A DNA stretch of 64,000 nucleotides from JAQBDA01 sp963709875 (GTDB lineage: Bacteria > Chloroflexota > Anaerolineae > Anaerolineales > UBA4823), in NCBI GenBank assembly GCA_963709875.1, contig CAVPYB010000002.1, positions 248,001-312,000 on the forward strand, read 5' to 3'. The translations under genes and the position numbers were made by a program. Below the pieces are notes generated by a model, which saw nothing but the letters and a program-made list of their open reading frames with translations, was not told the origin of the DNA and did not search any database. Below, in pieces: positions 62,910-64,000 of the stretch; the first letter of the stretch is position 1, and every line of letters begins with the position of its first letter.

Positions 62910-63221
62910 CTAAACCAGCCAGCCCACGATCTGGACCAGCAAGAAGATGACCATCACCGAGACGCTCGGTATTGGGGAGTGCTGCCGGGTATACGCCCTC
63001 CACGCCCAGATCGAGAACGGAACCAACAGCAGACTGCCTGTTAGAACCAGGGGCGGGAAATAACCCTTGAATGGAAAAATTGCCGGGTCGAATATCCCCT
63101 CGATATTCCAGGCCAGGATCACCCCCCACATGTATACCAGGAACACGGCAACGACCTGTGCCGGGCGGGGCATCCAGAAAAGCAGGCGGATATGACGAGT
63201 AAACGCGAGTTTTGAACCCAT
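62910..63221 (-). CDS. Three-helix membrane protein of unknown function
   Basis: The 103-residue protein has three helices (VVAVFLVYMWGVILAWNIEG; FPPLVLTGSLLLVPFSIWAW; VSVMVIFLLVQIVGWLV). It faces the liv operon tail-to-tail, 45 bases from the livF stop. No family was recognised and its ribosome site is weak, so confidence is moderate. Confidence 0.5.
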   Translation of the reverse strand: MGSKLAFTRHIRLLFWMPRPAQVVAVFLVYMWGVILAWNIEGIFDPAIFPFKGYFPPLVLTGSLLLVPFSIWAWRAYTRQHSPIPSVSVMVIFLLVQIVGWLV

Positions 63222-63264
63222 CTATCCATTAGACGCAATGGAAACAGATAGTATTACGGGTAAA

Positions 63265-63300
63265 GATCGCCGGGCGCCTTAATGTAGGTGTCCGGCGATC
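63265..63300. terminator. Hairpin after the partial secreted-protein gene
   Basis: Stem GATCGCCGG (63265-63273) / CCGGCGATC (63292-63300), perfect 9 bp, 24 bases after the stop of the gene at 63325 on the minus strand. Confidence 0.55.
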
Positions 63301-63324
63301 TTGGTTCCATCGATACGGTCGAGA

Positions 63325-64000
63325 TCAGCGTATGACCAACGGCAGGAACAGTCTGGGGGGTTCACCCGCGTCGATCACGGTCAGGGATGCGATAGCACTA
63401 GCTTGCGCCTGCCCGCCCTGAGCGGTTGCGTTGACCTGGTATACACCATCGTGCGGTACACTGACAACTGCCCGCATGTTGGCAGTGCTGTAGGCCGGCA
63501 GATCCAGACTTGTGGCTCCGAAGCTAACCGTACCACCCGAAGAGACTCCTCCGGAGAGCGTGTAGGTCGTATTCAAGTTGCCGGTATTGGTGATCACCAG
63601 CGAGAAGGAGGCAGAGAGCGTGCCGCTGACGGTTTGATCCTCCGGACGCCAGGCGATCTCCAGCTGTTCATAGCCGGTGAGTGTCACCGCCCTCTCTGCC
63701 TGGTCCTCGATACGATTGTCTGCCCGGGATACGGCTGACACAACCACCAGGTAGGTCTGCGGCAGCAGGAATTCAAGGTTGTCGGATATTAACTGCACGG
63801 TCGTCTCTTGACCGGGATTCAGGGTAACAAAGTCCTGCGATAAATGACCTCCCAAAGCCAGGATGCCAGCAGCCTGTAAGTCGAACGTACCGGCGGTTTG
63901 CCCAGTGTTGGTCACCCGCACTTCCCAGGTGCCGGTCTGGCGCGGGTCCAGCGAATCCGGGCCGGAGATGATCTGCACCTGCACGCCCTGGTTCAGCACC
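63325..64000 (-). CDS. C-terminal part of a secreted repeat protein ending in a LPLV tail
   Basis: The gene enters from the right edge; about 225 residues are readable. They form two Ig-like or CARDB-type repeats: GTWEVRVTNTGQTAGTFDLQ, then FVTLNPGQETTVQLISDNLE; SASFSLVITNTGNLNTTYTL, then DLPAYSTANMRAVVSVPHDG. The end is PRLFLPLVIR. C-terminal [F/Y]LPLV-type tails occur on many secreted Chloroflexota proteins. The protein is likely surface-exposed or secreted; no enzyme domain is visible here. Confidence 0.75.
   Translation of the reverse strand, partial: VLNQGVQVQIISGPDSLDPRQTGTWEVRVTNTGQTAGTFDLQAAGILALGGHLSQDFVTLNPGQETTVQLISDNLEFLLPQTYLVVVSAVSRADNRIEDQAERAVTLTGYEQLEIAWRPEDQTVSGTLSASFSLVITNTGNLNTTYTLSGGVSSGGTVSFGATSLDLPAYSTANMRAVVSVPHDGVYQVNATAQGGQAQASAIASLTVIDAGEPPRLFLPLVIR

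Overview
The window looks like a chromosomal stretch of a Chloroflexota bacterium, most likely an Anaerolineae-type member. This is inferred from the mix of gene types: secreted lipoproteins with SH3b repeats and an NBR1-Ig-like domain, a secreted protein ending in a [F/Y]LPLV-type tail, Phd/PIN and AbiE modules, HisKA_3 sensor kinases, and DUF1269/DUF6325/LURP-one proteins. No rRNA gene, complete tRNA or CRISPR array was seen.

Layout. (1) 1-6.5 kb, minus strand: the backbone of an integrative or plasmid-like element. Reading with transcription it has an excisionase-like HTH protein, a large DnaA_N-like replication protein with iteron-like repeats inside its own gene, two lipoproteins, an FtsK-like ATPase, ParA and a small putative DNA-binding protein. 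(2) 6.6-9.4 kb: a transposon-like unit in which a sigma-70-like gene overlaps a DDE transposase gene, between short inverted ends. (3) 9.5-9.9 kb: the C-terminal stump of a large serine recombinase, probably the scarred edge of the mobile region. (4) 10.2-17 kb, plus strand: a sensor kinase/response regulator pair, then a CPBP protease, a membrane protein, an ICMT-like methyltransferase, a GNAT enzyme and an amidohydrolase broken by a stop. (5) 17.3-25.9 kb, plus strand: an accessory island with a Phd/PIN module, UPF0158 and pRiA4b-ORF3-like proteins, unknown genes, an AbiEi/AbiEii module and a DUF4143 ATPase. It is framed by an intact metallophosphoesterase and a leftover 3' end of a second copy. 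A degenerate tRNA-like sequence follows.

(6) 26.1-57.1 kb: over 30 kb of genes all on the minus strand. Following transcription there is a 7TMR-DISM sensor kinase with its LuxR-type regulator, a lone REC protein, and a series of small envelope proteins (DUF1269 x3, DUF6325 x2, LURP-one x2, SHOCT, an SH3b lipoprotein). Then comes a complete arginine deiminase pathway with a YfcC antiporter, ornithine carbamoyltransferase, an NhaC antiporter, an M20 peptidase, carbamate kinase and arginine deiminase. It continues with a ZIP transporter, a PPK2 kinase, a P-type cation ATPase, an AI-2E permease, a holin-4-like membrane protein, an ABC1/UbiB kinase and a broken diacylglycerol kinase. My reading is a low-energy/stress island: arginine fermentation gives ATP and ammonia, PPK2 and ion pumps use or buffer that energy, and the kinase/regulator pair may control it. 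(7) 58.1-62.9 kb, plus strand: a branched-chain-type amino-acid ABC transporter (livJHMGF order). The window ends in a partial secreted protein.

Quality caution: about ten genes carry single-base frameshifts and three carry in-frame stop codons. Many lie in otherwise intact operons, so part of this is probably sequencing or assembly error, worst at 1.1-2.5 kb.
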